A DNA stretch of 64,000 bases, from assembly GCF_003112735.1 (NCBI RefSeq), contig NZ_BFBR01000005.1, positions 130,877 to 194,876 on the forward strand. The letters are read 5' to 3'. This document shows positions 25,930 to 35,211 of the stretch, piece after piece. The notes below the pieces were generated by a model. It saw only the letters and a list, made by a program, of their open reading frames with translations, did not search any database and was not told the DNA's origin. Both the position numbers and the translations under genes were made by a program. Position 1 is the stretch's first letter; each line of letters opens with the position of its first letter. The stretch comes from Candidatus Phycosocius bacilliformis (GTDB taxonomy: Bacteria; Pseudomonadota; Alphaproteobacteria; Caulobacterales; Aquidulcibacteraceae).

Positions 25930-26807
25930 GGCATGCTCCCATTCAGTCGCTTCGATTGACCATGAGCCTCTCGTCCAGTTTTGGCCATGGCTTCCATCGC
26001 ATCCATCATGAACCAGCCACCACATGCTGTCGTGGCCCCTTCCAGTCGCACCACAGGAATAGACCGGGTCAAGTCACCGATCATCGGGTTGCGGGCCGCA
26101 GACCAATAATCCTGCTGTGAGCTTTGGTCGGTAAAGAAGGCCGTGACCAGAATGTCGGGCCGCGCCTCAGTCAAACGTTCAAGGGGGAGGCTGGACCATC
26201 CTGGCGTGGCCTGAAAATTGGTCAGACCCGCCCGCGCCATCATGGCATCCACCATGGAGCCCGGCCCGGTTGTAACCCCTCCGGGCGTAACATATAGGGC
26301 GGTGAGACCTTGGGCGGGCTTGATGGCGGCCAAACGACGGTCAAATTCGGCGACCATATCAGCACCGCGCGCCTCCTCACCCAAGGCTTTGGCCGTCTCC
26401 AAGGCGTGGGTGCGGACTGCATCAAACCCCTCACCCCAGCCGATTTGATGCACTTTGATACCCGCTTGTTCCAATTGGGCCGCCAATTGCGGACCGCCGC
26501 CATAGGTCCGCACCACAAGGTCGGGAGCTAAAGCAATAATGGCTTCCGCATCCGGTCGGACTTGGGGCAAGCCCTTTGCTGCCACCCGCATGTAAGAGAA
26601 GGAAGCCTCAGCATCGGGCGATACCGCGGCAATATGTGTGCGGTCTGCCAGTTTCAGGACAAATTGGTCGGCACAGAAATCAAGCGAAACAATGCGGGCA
26701 GGCTTGATATGCCGCCCATCCTGTAGCCCATCACGAGGGGGTGGCGGCAGGGAGCAGCCTGCCACCACCAACATCATCAGTCCTGAGGCGCCTTTAGAAT
26801 GTCGCAC
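25926..26807 (-). CDS. btuF: Cobalamin-binding periplasmic protein (BtuF-like), lipoprotein
   Basis: A substrate-binding lipoprotein of about 293 aa. The start is uncertain: GTG 26807 puts a short positive n-region before the lipobox LVVAGC, while an ATG at 26843 gives 12 more residues and a larger overlap with btuB. The fold marks of class III binding proteins follow: ARIVSLDFCADQFVLKLADR, EAIIALAPDLVV, and a long backbone helix. It passes vitamin B12 from the outer-membrane receptor to BtuC. Overlap at both ends shows it is cotranslated in the operon. Confidence 0.83.
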   Translation of the reverse strand: MRHSKGASGLMMLVVAGCSLPPPPRDGLQDGRHIKPARIVSLDFCADQFVLKLADRTHIAAVSPDAEASFSYMRVAAKGLPQVRPDAEAIIALAPDLVVRTYGGGPQLAAQLEQAGIKVHQIGWGEGFDAVRTHALETAKALGEEARGADMVAEFDRRLAAIKPAQGLTALYVTPGGVTTGPGSMVDAMMARAGLTNFQATPGWSSLPLERLTEARPDILVTAFFTDQSSQQDYWSAARNPMIGDLTRSIPVVRLEGATTACGGWFMMDAMEAMAKTGREAHGQSKRLNGSMP

Positions 26808-28749
26808 GCAGCCCCACCCAAGTTTGTCGTCGCGGCGAGCCATAGCCCGTCACGGTCTGATAGATTTCATCCCGGGCATTTTCCACCCGGCCAAACAGGG
26901 TCCAATGCGCGTTGATCTTCTGGCTGGCGCGCACGGTGATCAGATCATAGCCGCCAATCACCACCGTGTTGGTTGCATTATTGAAACTATCCCCAACATG
27001 GGAATAAGTGGCTGAAACATCCAGACCAAAATCAAACACATAGCCCAAGGTCGCAAAGCCGGTTTGTTTGGCCCGCCGGGGTAATTGCTTGTTAAAGGCA
27101 GCTGTTGCGGCCACCTTGTTGCGCGCATCCAAAGTCGCGAACCCGGCAGATAGATTGAGATGCCGATTGGGGCGGGCTTCCAACGTCACTTCAGTTCCGT
27201 CCGCCTGCGTCTTGGCGATATTGTCATAGGTGCCACTGGGTCGACCAACACAGATGGCTGCAGCATTGCCAAAACAAGAAACAAAGTCGATCTGGTTGGT
27301 GGTGTCGCGTTTGAAATAAGTGATTGATCCAACCAAACGTCGATCGAACCAAGCCTGCTCAAGACCAATCTCAGCAGAGCGTGCCTCTTCGGGCTGCAGG
27401 CGGGAATTGCCGAAGTTGGAAAAGAGTTGAAATGGGGTCGGGGCTTTAAAGCCATCGGCCACCGCAAGCCGCACAATCGTATCACCCCCATTCAAGCTGG
27501 CGGCCAAAGTAGCTCGCGTATTCCAAGCCTCACCGAAGCTATCGTGATCACTCCAGCGAACGCCCAAGGTGGCTGTCAGCCACGATGTCGGACTGGCCTG
27601 ACCTTGAAGATAAAGCGCCGACAAATCATTGCTGGCGCGCAATGGCACCGGGTTAGGATTGGTCACTGACGGGCTGGCCGTGCGCAGGCGACCGCGTTCC
27701 ATTTCCGCGCCACCCACCAGTTGGAATTGTGGGGTTACATCCAAACTCGATTGCAATTCAATCCGGCGGTTTGTGCTGCTGCCGTCAAATGTTGTCGGCA
27801 CGCGCAGACTGGGATTGAGATTGGTCCTGTCAGTGCGGGTTTCGCTGAGGCCGATCCGGGTTCGGGACCGCCCGTCCAGCATGGACAGATTGGTCCCGGC
27901 ATAGACAATCAGCTCATCGGTTTCAGTCTGTTCAGCAGTATCGGCCAACACAAAGGCTGGAGCGGGAAACCCATCGATGCCCACTTTGCTCTTTGACCAA
28001 TAGACCCGCCCTTCCATCTCGACCCGGTCGGTCAGGGCGTAAGTCAAACGGGTTTGGGCCAATTGATTGCGATAGCCGTCCCGTTCTGTCCCACTCGCAG
28101 CCGAACTCACACCATCGGTGTCAAATTGCCCGGCAGCCAACTGATAGGAGAGATCCCCGACTTGGCCCCGCACCGATCCCATGATGCGGCGGCTCTTAAG
28201 GTCCCCCCCTTCCAGCGTCGCGGAGGCCGCAAACGGGACATCGCCTGATTGAGTGATGATCTGCACCACTCCGCCAATCGCTTGACTGCCGTACAACACA
28301 GATTGGGGTCCGCGCAGGACCTCAATACGATTGAGATTGCCAACCACCAGATTGGCAAAATTAAAGCCCCCGCCAGGCGTCGAAGGGTCGTTTAGTTTGA
28401 CCCCATCTATCAGCAAAACTGTCTGGTCGCTTTCTGCCCCGCGCACCCGCACCGTGGTCAGACTGCCGACGCCACCGGTTCGGGCAAAGCCAATGCCGGG
28501 CACATCGCGCAAGAGGTCGATAACCGGGATTGACTGGGCGCGGGTAATGGCAGGGCCGTCAATCACAGTCACTGACGCGCCAACGCGAGAGATCGGCGTT
28601 GGTGTCCGAGTGGCTGTAACCACCACCGTTTCTACCGATTTGTCAGGGGCTGTCTCAGCATGGGCGGGGGGTATGGCCAAGGCTGCGCTCAAAAGCATGC
28701 CAACGGGCACAAGAAATGGCTTTGCCGAATAGCAAAAACAACGTGTCAT
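26794..28749 (-). CDS. btuB: TonB-dependent vitamin B12 receptor (BtuB-like)
   Basis: A 651-aa outer-membrane receptor. The start MTRCFCYSAKPFLVPVGMLL at 28749 begins a signal peptide ending PAHA, and a TonB box-like ETVVVTATRTP follows. The plug has RVRGAESDQTVLLIDGVKL and EVLRGPQSVLYGSQAIGGVV; the barrel ends in WVGLRATF with a terminal Phe. The cobalamin riboswitch upstream and the btuFCD genes downstream fix the likely substrate. The open frame continues upstream 31 codons, but that part is leader RNA. The Shine-Dalgarno site lies beyond a perfect hairpin (see the separate entry). Confidence 0.92.
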   Translation of the reverse strand: MTRCFCYSAKPFLVPVGMLLSAALAIPPAHAETAPDKSVETVVVTATRTPTPISRVGASVTVIDGPAITRAQSIPVIDLLRDVPGIGFARTGGVGSLTTVRVRGAESDQTVLLIDGVKLNDPSTPGGGFNFANLVVGNLNRIEVLRGPQSVLYGSQAIGGVVQIITQSGDVPFAASATLEGGDLKSRRIMGSVRGQVGDLSYQLAAGQFDTDGVSSAASGTERDGYRNQLAQTRLTYALTDRVEMEGRVYWSKSKVGIDGFPAPAFVLADTAEQTETDELIVYAGTNLSMLDGRSRTRIGLSETRTDRTNLNPSLRVPTTFDGSSTNRRIELQSSLDVTPQFQLVGGAEMERGRLRTASPSVTNPNPVPLRASNDLSALYLQGQASPTSWLTATLGVRWSDHDSFGEAWNTRATLAASLNGGDTIVRLAVADGFKAPTPFQLFSNFGNSRLQPEEARSAEIGLEQAWFDRRLVGSITYFKRDTTNQIDFVSCFGNAAAICVGRPSGTYDNIAKTQADGTEVTLEARPNRHLNLSAGFATLDARNKVAATAAFNKQLPRRAKQTGFATLGYVFDFGLDVSATYSHVGDSFNNATNTVVIGGYDLITVRASQKINAHWTLFGRVENARDEIYQTVTGYGSPRRQTWVGLRATF

Positions 28750-28787
28750 CAATGTCTTTGGTCGTGATGCCCACGACCAACCTCCTT
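28750..28787 (-). promoter_or_regulatory. btuB ribosome binding site separated from start by a hairpin
   Basis: On the minus strand AAGGAGG (28781-28787) is followed at once by the perfect 9-bp hairpin TTGGTCGTG-GGCAT-CACGACCAA (28758-28780), then AGACATTG and ATG (28747-28749). With the hairpin folded, the effective spacing is 8 nt; unfolded it is about 31 nt. A GTG in another frame lies 6 nt after the AAGGAGG and opens a 39-codon frame. Confidence 0.6.
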
Positions 28788-28889
28788 GCATGCAGAAGTG
28801 GCGGGCGCGCACCATGCTGCCCACGTCCTGCAGTCGTTGCATCGGAGGAAACCTCCGGCCTTCCCGCTGACCCTGGCAGGACGGACGAA

Positions 28890-29090
28890 CGACGGCGATG
28901 GCAGGTCTCCCGGCTCACGGGTCAAGGCTTTGTTTCGGCCTTCCCGGACCCCTCAGGTCCAGTGGCACATCCTGACGCCTGTCAGGAGAAACGCGGCTAT
29001 CCGCTTACGGTCGCAGGCACGGCTGCCGATTTGGAGGAGGTCCCCCGCACGGCATTCCCTTTTCACCCCAGCTTCCTGAGGCACCATCTG
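28890..29090 (-). promoter_or_regulatory. Cobalamin (B12) riboswitch upstream of btuB
   Basis: Conserved elements occur in order on the minus strand: GGTGCC (from 29085), TGGGGTGAAAAGGGAA, GCCGTGCCTGCGACCGTAA, and the B12 box AGCCGGGAGACCTGC (28901-28915, reverse complement of the plus strand). It lies about 140 nt before the btuB start. It should repress the btuBFCD operon when adenosylcobalamin is plentiful. A short stem CGGAGG-TTT-CCTCCG follows it at about 28840-28860 and could be part of the expression platform. Confidence 0.92.
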
Positions 29091-29190
29091 ATCGCGAAGG
29101 TATCAGCCCAAACCGGCTTTGCCAATCATGAAAAATGCGCGCCCGGGTTGGACGCGCATTGTGTCGATGACAGAATTGGAGAGGCTTGAC

Positions 29191-29493
29191 CTAAAGCTCG
29201 TTATCAATCCCGCTATTGAGCAATTGTTCGGCGAAGGCATCGGCATCCGCCGTCAACGCCTTTTGAGCACTGGGCCAGGATTGGTAATAGACAAAGCCGC
29301 CCACCCCCAGAATAAGGCTGGCAGCTAAGGCAGAGAAGGTCTTCACCCAGGTTGAACGTGGTCGCATCTGAGCATCATAGGCTGCCATCGCCGCCGTATG
29401 CAGGCGGGCCATCGGCATAGCCGGCACCGGGCTGGCCGAATCCAGAGCTTGGGCCAAGGCCTTATTCAACGGATGATGGTCGATCATAGACAT
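29191..29493 (-). CDS. Small membrane protein next to ECF sigma factor (anti-sigma-like candidate)
   Basis: A 100-aa protein with one transmembrane helix (about residues 51-71, TFSALAASLILGVGGFVYYQ). The N-terminal 50 residues are cytoplasmic-like and start MSMIDHHPLNKALAQALDS; the C-terminal 30 are acidic and Ala-rich. Position directly after, and overlapping by 10 nt, an ECF sigma gene suggests an anti-sigma or accessory membrane partner, but no zinc-binding anti-sigma motif (HxxxCxxC) is present. GGAAGGA precedes the ATG at 29493. Confidence 0.7.
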   Translation of the reverse strand: MSMIDHHPLNKALAQALDSASPVPAMPMARLHTAAMAAYDAQMRPRSTWVKTFSALAASLILGVGGFVYYQSWPSAQKALTADADAFAEQLLNSGIDNEL

Positions 29494-30089
29494 GCTGCGT
29501 GTCCTTCCACGGACGAGTTTAACAAATCAGCTCTCTCTGCCGCAAGTGCCACGCGCAAAGCACGACGACCGCGCGCGAGAAGCGATTCCACGGCATCAAC
29601 ACTGACGCCAAGAATATCGCCGACATCCTTGGCCGCCAATTCTTCAAAATGAGTCAGCACCAACGCAGCCCGCTGCCGATCCGGCAAAGCCGCCAATGCC
29701 GCATCAATCCGGTCGCGAACTGCCTGTTGCTGCATGCCCGTGTCGGGCATTGGGCCTGGATCAGTTGGTTCAGGTGCAGTGCCTTCTTCAACAAACCTGC
29801 CCGCCTTGCGCAGGCGATCAAAGCACAGATTGGTGGTGACTTGATGCAGCCACGTCTCAATCCGGGCACGGCCTGTCTGCCACGAAGGCAATATTTTCCA
29901 CAGGCGGATCAGGGCTTCCTGGGTTACATCTTCGGCTTCTGCCGCATCGCGCAGCAAGCGCCAACTGATGCGCCAGAGGCGGGGTGATACCGCCTCGACC
30001 AAGGCAGCAGCCGCCGCGCGGTCGCCACGGCTTGCCTTGGTCATCAGTCCCGCCAGAGGATCAAAGACAAGGGGGTCAGACACCCGCAT
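29484..30089 (-). CDS. ECF RNA polymerase sigma factor
   Basis: A 201-aa sigma-70 family protein of the extracytoplasmic function group, ATG at 30089. Region 2 includes LRDAAEAEDVTQEALIRLWK and RIETWLHQVTTNLCFDRLRK; region 4 is ALAALPDRQRAALVLTHFEE, then LGVSVDAVESLLARGRRALR. Upstream, 13 nt away, lies an EF-hand protein gene; downstream overlaps a small membrane protein. Similar sets with EF-hand or heavy-metal-sensor proteins occur in alphaproteobacteria. The signal is not known. Confidence 0.92.
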   Translation of the reverse strand: MRVSDPLVFDPLAGLMTKASRGDRAAAAALVEAVSPRLWRISWRLLRDAAEAEDVTQEALIRLWKILPSWQTGRARIETWLHQVTTNLCFDRLRKAGRFVEEGTAPEPTDPGPMPDTGMQQQAVRDRIDAALAALPDRQRAALVLTHFEELAAKDVGDILGVSVDAVESLLARGRRALRVALAAERADLLNSSVEGHAACL

Positions 30090-30102
30090 CAATCCACTTC
30101 AC

Positions 30103-30852
30103 TTACCAGGGACGGCCCGGACCGCGGCCAGGCGCACCTTCGCGACCCTGCCGAGCAGCGGCTGCAGCTTCCTCACGGGTCACCCGACCATCCTTATTGG
30201 CGTCGGCCCGCTCAAACATCGGATCTGGGCGTGCCAACCATTCGTCACGGCTGATCTTGCCATCCTTATTGGTGTCAAAGCTTGCGGGCGACGGAGGCGG
30301 TGGTGGACCGTCCCGACGGCTCATTTTGCGGTCCTTCATCCGATCCATCATCGAGGCACGCGCTGCGTCGGCTTCCTCACGCGAGATGCGTCCATCCTTA
30401 TTGGTATCCAAACGCGCAAACGCTTGATTAGCGCGTTCTTGGGAGCGGGTTTGCTCATCGCGCGCACGATTGGCCATGGCCACATCAAACTCTGCCTTGG
30501 TGACTGACCCATCCTTATTGGCGTCGGCTTGTGCATGGAAATCATCGGCTTGGCCTTGCGAACGGCGGCCGTTGGGCATGCCTTCGGGGCGGGGCGGACG
30601 CGATGGCCGAGCGGCCTGCATTTCTTCTTCGCTTGCCACCCCATCCTTATTCTTGTCGATGCGGTCGAACATGGCACCCCGCGCGGTGCGCACTTCATCC
30701 AGGCTAATCGCCCCATCCTTGTTCAAATCAGCGCGGTCGAAAAAGCCGGGGCCTTCACCGGGCGGTGGAGGTGGATTGGGGCCTTGCTGAGCCAAAGCTG
30801 GTGTGGCCAGCATCAAAAAGCTGGCCGTGGCCAGAAGCGTCTTCAAGTTCAT
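30103..30852 (-). CDS. Secreted EF-hand calcium-binding protein, six EF loops
   Basis: A 249-aa exported protein. ATG 30852 has GAGGAGC upstream (the frame is open 13 codons more). The signal MNLKTLLATASFLMLATPAL ends at ALAQQ. Six canonical Ca2+-binding loops are visible: DLNKDGAISLDE, DKNKDGVASEEE, DANKDGSVTKAE, DTNKDGRISREE, DTNKDGKISRDE and DANKDGRVTREE. A Pro-rich N-terminus and Arg/Gly C-terminus frame them. It is cotranscribed with an ECF sigma factor, so it may sense divalent metal in the periplasm. It is 77 nt after glnE. Confidence 0.9.
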   Translation of the reverse strand: MNLKTLLATASFLMLATPALAQQGPNPPPPPGEGPGFFDRADLNKDGAISLDEVRTARGAMFDRIDKNKDGVASEEEMQAARPSRPPRPEGMPNGRRSQGQADDFHAQADANKDGSVTKAEFDVAMANRARDEQTRSQERANQAFARLDTNKDGRISREEADAARASMMDRMKDRKMSRRDGPPPPPSPASFDTNKDGKISRDEWLARPDPMFERADANKDGRVTREEAAAAARQGREGAPGRGPGRPW

Positions 30853-30929
30853 GATCAAGCTCCTCATGAAGGGCTGAAAAATCTGAGCCAAGTCAGGTCA
30901 GCCATTTGGTGATCTGAGGGTAGAACGCA

Positions 30930-33749
30930 TCAGCGCTGACTTTCCGTCGCCAGAGCTGCCATGGCCTGAAAATCGTCGAGGATAACGGCACGGGCATCAT
31001 CATAAAGCGCGGCTGCAGTGCTGAAATCTGGCACCTCAAGCGCTTGGGCCAACGCCTGTTTCAGGCCAGTTGCCGCGCGCGCAGGATCAAAGTCTGAACC
31101 TGCAGCCACGGCCAAAAGCTGGCGAACAGTTTGCAAGACCTGTCCAGCCTGGATCAAGCGGCCTGCGGCCTCCCTGTCCATGCCGCCTTGATCGGCCACC
31201 GCGCGCAAAGCCTCCAGCGTGTTAGCCCGCACCACAGGCAAACCAGATCCAGCGCCCAAAAGCTGATGATATTGGGCGAGGAACTCAAGGTCGATAAGGC
31301 CACCGCGTTGCCGTTTCACATCCCACCCCCCGCGCACGGGATGGGCAGCAACCATTTTGTCGCGCATCGCCACGATGTCTCTGGCCAGCACAACAGGATC
31401 AGCCGGTCGTTTGAGAAGCTGGGCTGTCAACGCCGACAGCTCCGCCATCAGGCTTGCATCCCCCGCCACCGGACGCAGGCGGGTAAGAGCCTGAAACTCC
31501 CAGGTCCACGCCTCGCCCTGATAATAGCGCTCCATCGCCGACAAACGTACCGCAACTGGACCCGCCCGTCCTGATGGGCGCAATTGCATGTCCACCTCAT
31601 AGAGGCTGCCTTCGGCGGTTTGGACCGATAAGGCCGACACCAGCCTTTGGGTCAGGCGTGTGTGCCATTGCTCTGCGCTGATCGGACGCCTGCCATCGGA
31701 TTCAGCATGCTCATCGGCAACATCATAAACAATCATGAGATCAAGATCAGAGTCAGCCGCAAGCTCCTGCCCACCCAATTTGCCCCAAGCACACACCGCG
31801 ACCCGCCCGGCCAACTGGCCATGCGCCTCAGCCAGTGCAGCCTTAGCCACCGGCAATAAGGCCGCAATCGTCGCCTCAGCCAAATCTGAATAGGCCAGAC
31901 CCGCCTCGGCGGCGCTGGCCCGGCCATGCAAGATTTGAAAGCCGATACGGAACATTTCCTCCCGATGGATCCGCCGAACCACATCGAGTGCTTCTTCAAA
32001 GCCTTGCGCGCGCGCCAGACCAGATTGATAGACCCCGAGGCGTGATCCGGCTTCATCATGGGACAAGGGTGCTGAAAAGCGCGGCGATAACATGGCGTCA
32101 AGAATGGCAGGGCGTTGCGCCAGCACCGCGCCAAGCCGGGGCGCTAAAGCCAAAGTCGAGCAGGTTTCCTTCAAAATGAGCGGCTCGGCCTTGAACAAAG
32201 ACAAGACCTGCACACCTGCCGGCAGGGCGGCGAAGAAGTCCTGAAACCGCGAAAAGCCGGTATCTGCCTCCCCCGTCGCGGCGATGGCTTGCAACAGGTC
32301 AGGTGTCAGTGCGGTCAAGAGCTCGCGCGCACGTGCAGTCCGGGTCGCGGGCACGTGGCCATGGTGCCAAGACCGTATGGTTCGGGCGATTTTGCCAGGC
32401 TCCGTGAAGCCCAAAGAAGCAATGGTCTCGATGGTTTCAGGATCATCTTCCACCCCGGTAAAGACCAGCGAGCCGAGTGGACTTGAGAGGGGTTTGCTGT
32501 CGGGAAACAGCTCGCGCACCCGGGTTCGCACCATCTCCCGGCAATCGCGCACCGCCCGATCCAAAGTGGTCAAATCGGCAAATCCAGCCAAAGCCGCTAC
32601 TCTGGCGCGCCGATGAGGGTCGGCAGGCAATTTGTGGGTCTGCTCGTCATCAAGCATTTGGATCCGGTGTTCAATCCCACGCAGGAATTGATAGCCGCGA
32701 GTCAAATCATCCCGGGTTTGGGCGTCAATCCGCCCGGCAGCCACCAAACGATCCAGCGCCGTCACCGTCCCACGCACGCGCAAGCTCGGGTCGCGCCCAC
32801 CAAGAATCAATTGCTGGGTCTGGGCAAAAAACTCGATCTCACGTATCCCGCCGCGTCCCAGCTTGACATCAAAAGCCGGGTCATCAAGGTCGGTGGATCG
32901 GCGCACGGCATGGATTTGGCGCAAGATGGATTGAACGTCATCAATCGCGGCAAAATCAAGGTTCTTGCGCCAGATAAAGGGTTGCAAATGGGCAAGTAGC
33001 GACTCGGCTGCCCGGAAGTCGCCCGCAATGGCGCGGGCTTTGATAAAGGCCGCCCGCTCCCAATTCTGCCCGACACTTTCATAATACACTTCTGCGGCCC
33101 GCATCGAGACGGCAACCGGCGTTGAGGCAGGATCGGGGCGTAGACGCCAATCAACCCGAAATACATAGCCATCGGGTGTGACATCCTCGAGAATGCGTGA
33201 AACAGCCTGGACATGGCGGACACAAATGCCGCTGGCAGCATCTTGATCTTCGGGGTCAAAGGCTTCGCGATCAAAGAAGGCGGCCAGATCAATATCGCTC
33301 GAATAATTGAGTTCATGGGCACCATGTTTGCCCATTGCAATGATGAACAAGCCCGGCACGGCGTCTGGATTCTTGAAACTGGCCGCGTCGCGGCTCGATG
33401 TCGTGCGGGCTGCCAGCACCATGGCTGCTTGGGTGGCCCGATCAGCCAGATTGGACAAGGACTGGGTGATCTGGTCCAAATTCACCTGCCCCGACAAATC
33501 CCCCACCGCACACGCCAAATGTGTGTCTGATTTAGCTTGGCGCAGCAGCGCCATGGCCTCATCCAGTCCGCAGGATTCAGCCTGGGCCATGCGGGTCTGA
33601 CTGGCCGCCAGAATGGCCGCAAGCTGATCCGTGCGAAGCCCGTGGGCGGTATCGGGTCGACGCTGACACAATCGGGCTAAATAAGGGGAAGTCTGGCAGG
33701 CTTGCTCAAGGGCCTGAGCGGGAGAGCCAAGTGACTTGATCGCTTCCAT
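30930..33749 (-). CDS. glnE: Bifunctional glutamine synthetase adenylyltransferase/deadenylase
   Basis: A 939-aa enzyme controlling glutamine synthetase activity. Both nucleotidyltransferase domains are present: MGKHGAHELNYSSDIDLAAF in the N-terminal deadenylylase half and WGKLGGQELAADSDLDLMIV in the C-terminal adenylylase half, each with the D-x-D catalytic acid pair. The length is near the family's 940-990 aa. Its start ATG (33749) overlaps the histidine kinase stop as ATGA, so it is translationally coupled to the stress two-component operon rather than to nitrogen genes. Confidence 0.95.
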   Translation of the reverse strand: MEAIKSLGSPAQALEQACQTSPYLARLCQRRPDTAHGLRTDQLAAILAASQTRMAQAESCGLDEAMALLRQAKSDTHLACAVGDLSGQVNLDQITQSLSNLADRATQAAMVLAARTTSSRDAASFKNPDAVPGLFIIAMGKHGAHELNYSSDIDLAAFFDREAFDPEDQDAASGICVRHVQAVSRILEDVTPDGYVFRVDWRLRPDPASTPVAVSMRAAEVYYESVGQNWERAAFIKARAIAGDFRAAESLLAHLQPFIWRKNLDFAAIDDVQSILRQIHAVRRSTDLDDPAFDVKLGRGGIREIEFFAQTQQLILGGRDPSLRVRGTVTALDRLVAAGRIDAQTRDDLTRGYQFLRGIEHRIQMLDDEQTHKLPADPHRRARVAALAGFADLTTLDRAVRDCREMVRTRVRELFPDSKPLSSPLGSLVFTGVEDDPETIETIASLGFTEPGKIARTIRSWHHGHVPATRTARARELLTALTPDLLQAIAATGEADTGFSRFQDFFAALPAGVQVLSLFKAEPLILKETCSTLALAPRLGAVLAQRPAILDAMLSPRFSAPLSHDEAGSRLGVYQSGLARAQGFEEALDVVRRIHREEMFRIGFQILHGRASAAEAGLAYSDLAEATIAALLPVAKAALAEAHGQLAGRVAVCAWGKLGGQELAADSDLDLMIVYDVADEHAESDGRRPISAEQWHTRLTQRLVSALSVQTAEGSLYEVDMQLRPSGRAGPVAVRLSAMERYYQGEAWTWEFQALTRLRPVAGDASLMAELSALTAQLLKRPADPVVLARDIVAMRDKMVAAHPVRGGWDVKRQRGGLIDLEFLAQYHQLLGAGSGLPVVRANTLEALRAVADQGGMDREAAGRLIQAGQVLQTVRQLLAVAAGSDFDPARAATGLKQALAQALEVPDFSTAAALYDDARAVILDDFQAMAALATESQR

Positions 33750-35206
33750 CAGCTTGCCAACGGCAGGATAAGTCGCGCCTCAAGCCCCACCCCATCACCA
33801 CGGGGTAAGCCATCTTCGAGGCTCAACCGGCCCCCATGTAGCTCAGCGATGGCCACGGCGAGGCTGAGCCCGATCCCCGACCCCGGCTGTGACCGTGCTG
33901 AATCAAGCCGAACAAAACGCTCAAGAACATGGTTGCGTTGCTCAACCGGAATCCCCGCCCCGCTGTCGGCAATGCAAATGGCCATGTCACGGCCTGACAA
34001 ACGCTTAGCACTCAAGCGGATCTCCCCTTCGGGAGTGTATTTTACGGCATTGTCGAGCAGATTGGAAATTGACTGGGCCAAGAGGGATCGGTCAGCCTTG
34101 ATGATGAGGTCAGGCTCGATATCTGCGGTAAAGGACAAGCCGGCTTCTTCGATGACGGGCTCGAACAAATCAGCCAATTGACCTACCAGCAGGCTGACAT
34201 CGAGGGTTTCCAGCTTGCCGCCCTCCCCGGCTTCAAGGCGCGATAGTCGCAAAACGGCATTGAAGGTTGTCACAACTCCGTCGAGCTGGATCAAGGCATC
34301 CTCAATGGCATCGCGCAAATCTTCTGGAGAACTGGCTTTAGCCGCAGAGGCCTCCAAGCGCGCACGCAGGCGGGTGAGCGGCGAGCGCAGGTCATGGGCA
34401 ATCGAATCCCCGGTCGTTCGCGCAGCCGTCACCAATCGTTCGATCCGCTCCAGCATGGCATTGAGGTCCTCGGTGAGGGCGTCAAACTCATCCCCATCTC
34501 CGGGCGCGATGGTGCGCACCGCGGCACGCCGCTGCAAGTCACCGGCCATCACTGCCCGGGTGGTCCGGGTCAATTCATCCACACGCCCGGCAGCTTGGCG
34601 CGCGGCCATAAGGCCGCCGACCACGGCAAAGGCCAATACCCCGGCTCCACCCAGCCAGATCACCCGCGCCACATAATCAGCAATCTGCACGCCCGGACCC
34701 AGATCTCGGGCAACAAATAGGCCAAAACCATCCGGCCCTGCCAGAAAGACCCCGCGTGCACGCCGTCGCTCAATCCTGCCAGTATCCACATCAGGACGTT
34801 CATAACTGAAACTGGTGGCGACAGCTTGGGCCGGGTTAAGTTGGCTGCCCGCCTCTGGCTTGTCGATTTGCGACAAGTCGAGAGGTACAGCATCGAGATT
34901 GCCGGAGAGGACCTTGCCATCGGGCTGGACCAGCACATAAAGCGTATCGCTGGCGCGGGCCGCGCGCTGGATCACAGCCATATTGAGACCGTCAATCGCC
35001 TCGGTCTGCCAGATGCTGGAAAGCTCAACCAAAACCTGACGGGCAGCCCGATCAGCCTCCAACCCAAGCCGCCCTACCGTGGTTGCATAGAGAAAACCCA
35101 GCAACAGCACGGCAAAGCCAGCAAACAGGCCTGCAAATGCCATAGCCACCCGAAACGAAGTGGTTCGCGTCAGCGACCTTAATGGCAAAAGCAGTTTCTT
35201 GAGCAT
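33749..35206 (-). CDS. Sensor histidine kinase (HAMP, HisKA, HATPase_c)
   Basis: A 485-aa inner-membrane kinase from ATG 35206. Two membrane helices (about residues 20-41 and 185-206) bracket a periplasmic sensor of about 145 aa. A HAMP domain follows, then the phospho-accepting His in SIAHDLRSPLTRL, N box NLLDNAVKYTPEG, G1 IADSGAGIP, and G2 GSGIGLSLAVAIAELHGG. It lies between its likely partner regulator (35212) and glnE. The stimulus is probably envelope stress, given the neighbouring DegP-type protease. Confidence 0.93.
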   Translation of the reverse strand: MLKKLLLPLRSLTRTTSFRVAMAFAGLFAGFAVLLLGFLYATTVGRLGLEADRAARQVLVELSSIWQTEAIDGLNMAVIQRAARASDTLYVLVQPDGKVLSGNLDAVPLDLSQIDKPEAGSQLNPAQAVATSFSYERPDVDTGRIERRRARGVFLAGPDGFGLFVARDLGPGVQIADYVARVIWLGGAGVLAFAVVGGLMAARQAAGRVDELTRTTRAVMAGDLQRRAAVRTIAPGDGDEFDALTEDLNAMLERIERLVTAARTTGDSIAHDLRSPLTRLRARLEASAAKASSPEDLRDAIEDALIQLDGVVTTFNAVLRLSRLEAGEGGKLETLDVSLLVGQLADLFEPVIEEAGLSFTADIEPDLIIKADRSLLAQSISNLLDNAVKYTPEGEIRLSAKRLSGRDMAICIADSGAGIPVEQRNHVLERFVRLDSARSQPGSGIGLSLAVAIAELHGGRLSLEDGLPRGDGVGLEARLILPLAS

Positions 35207-35211
35207 CAAAC

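Noticed and set aside
30170-30730. Regular repeated CCATCCTTATT-like strings, possible CRISPR
   Set aside because: They encode the DxNKDG loops of the EF-hand protein; spacing and spacers are coding and there are no cas genes.
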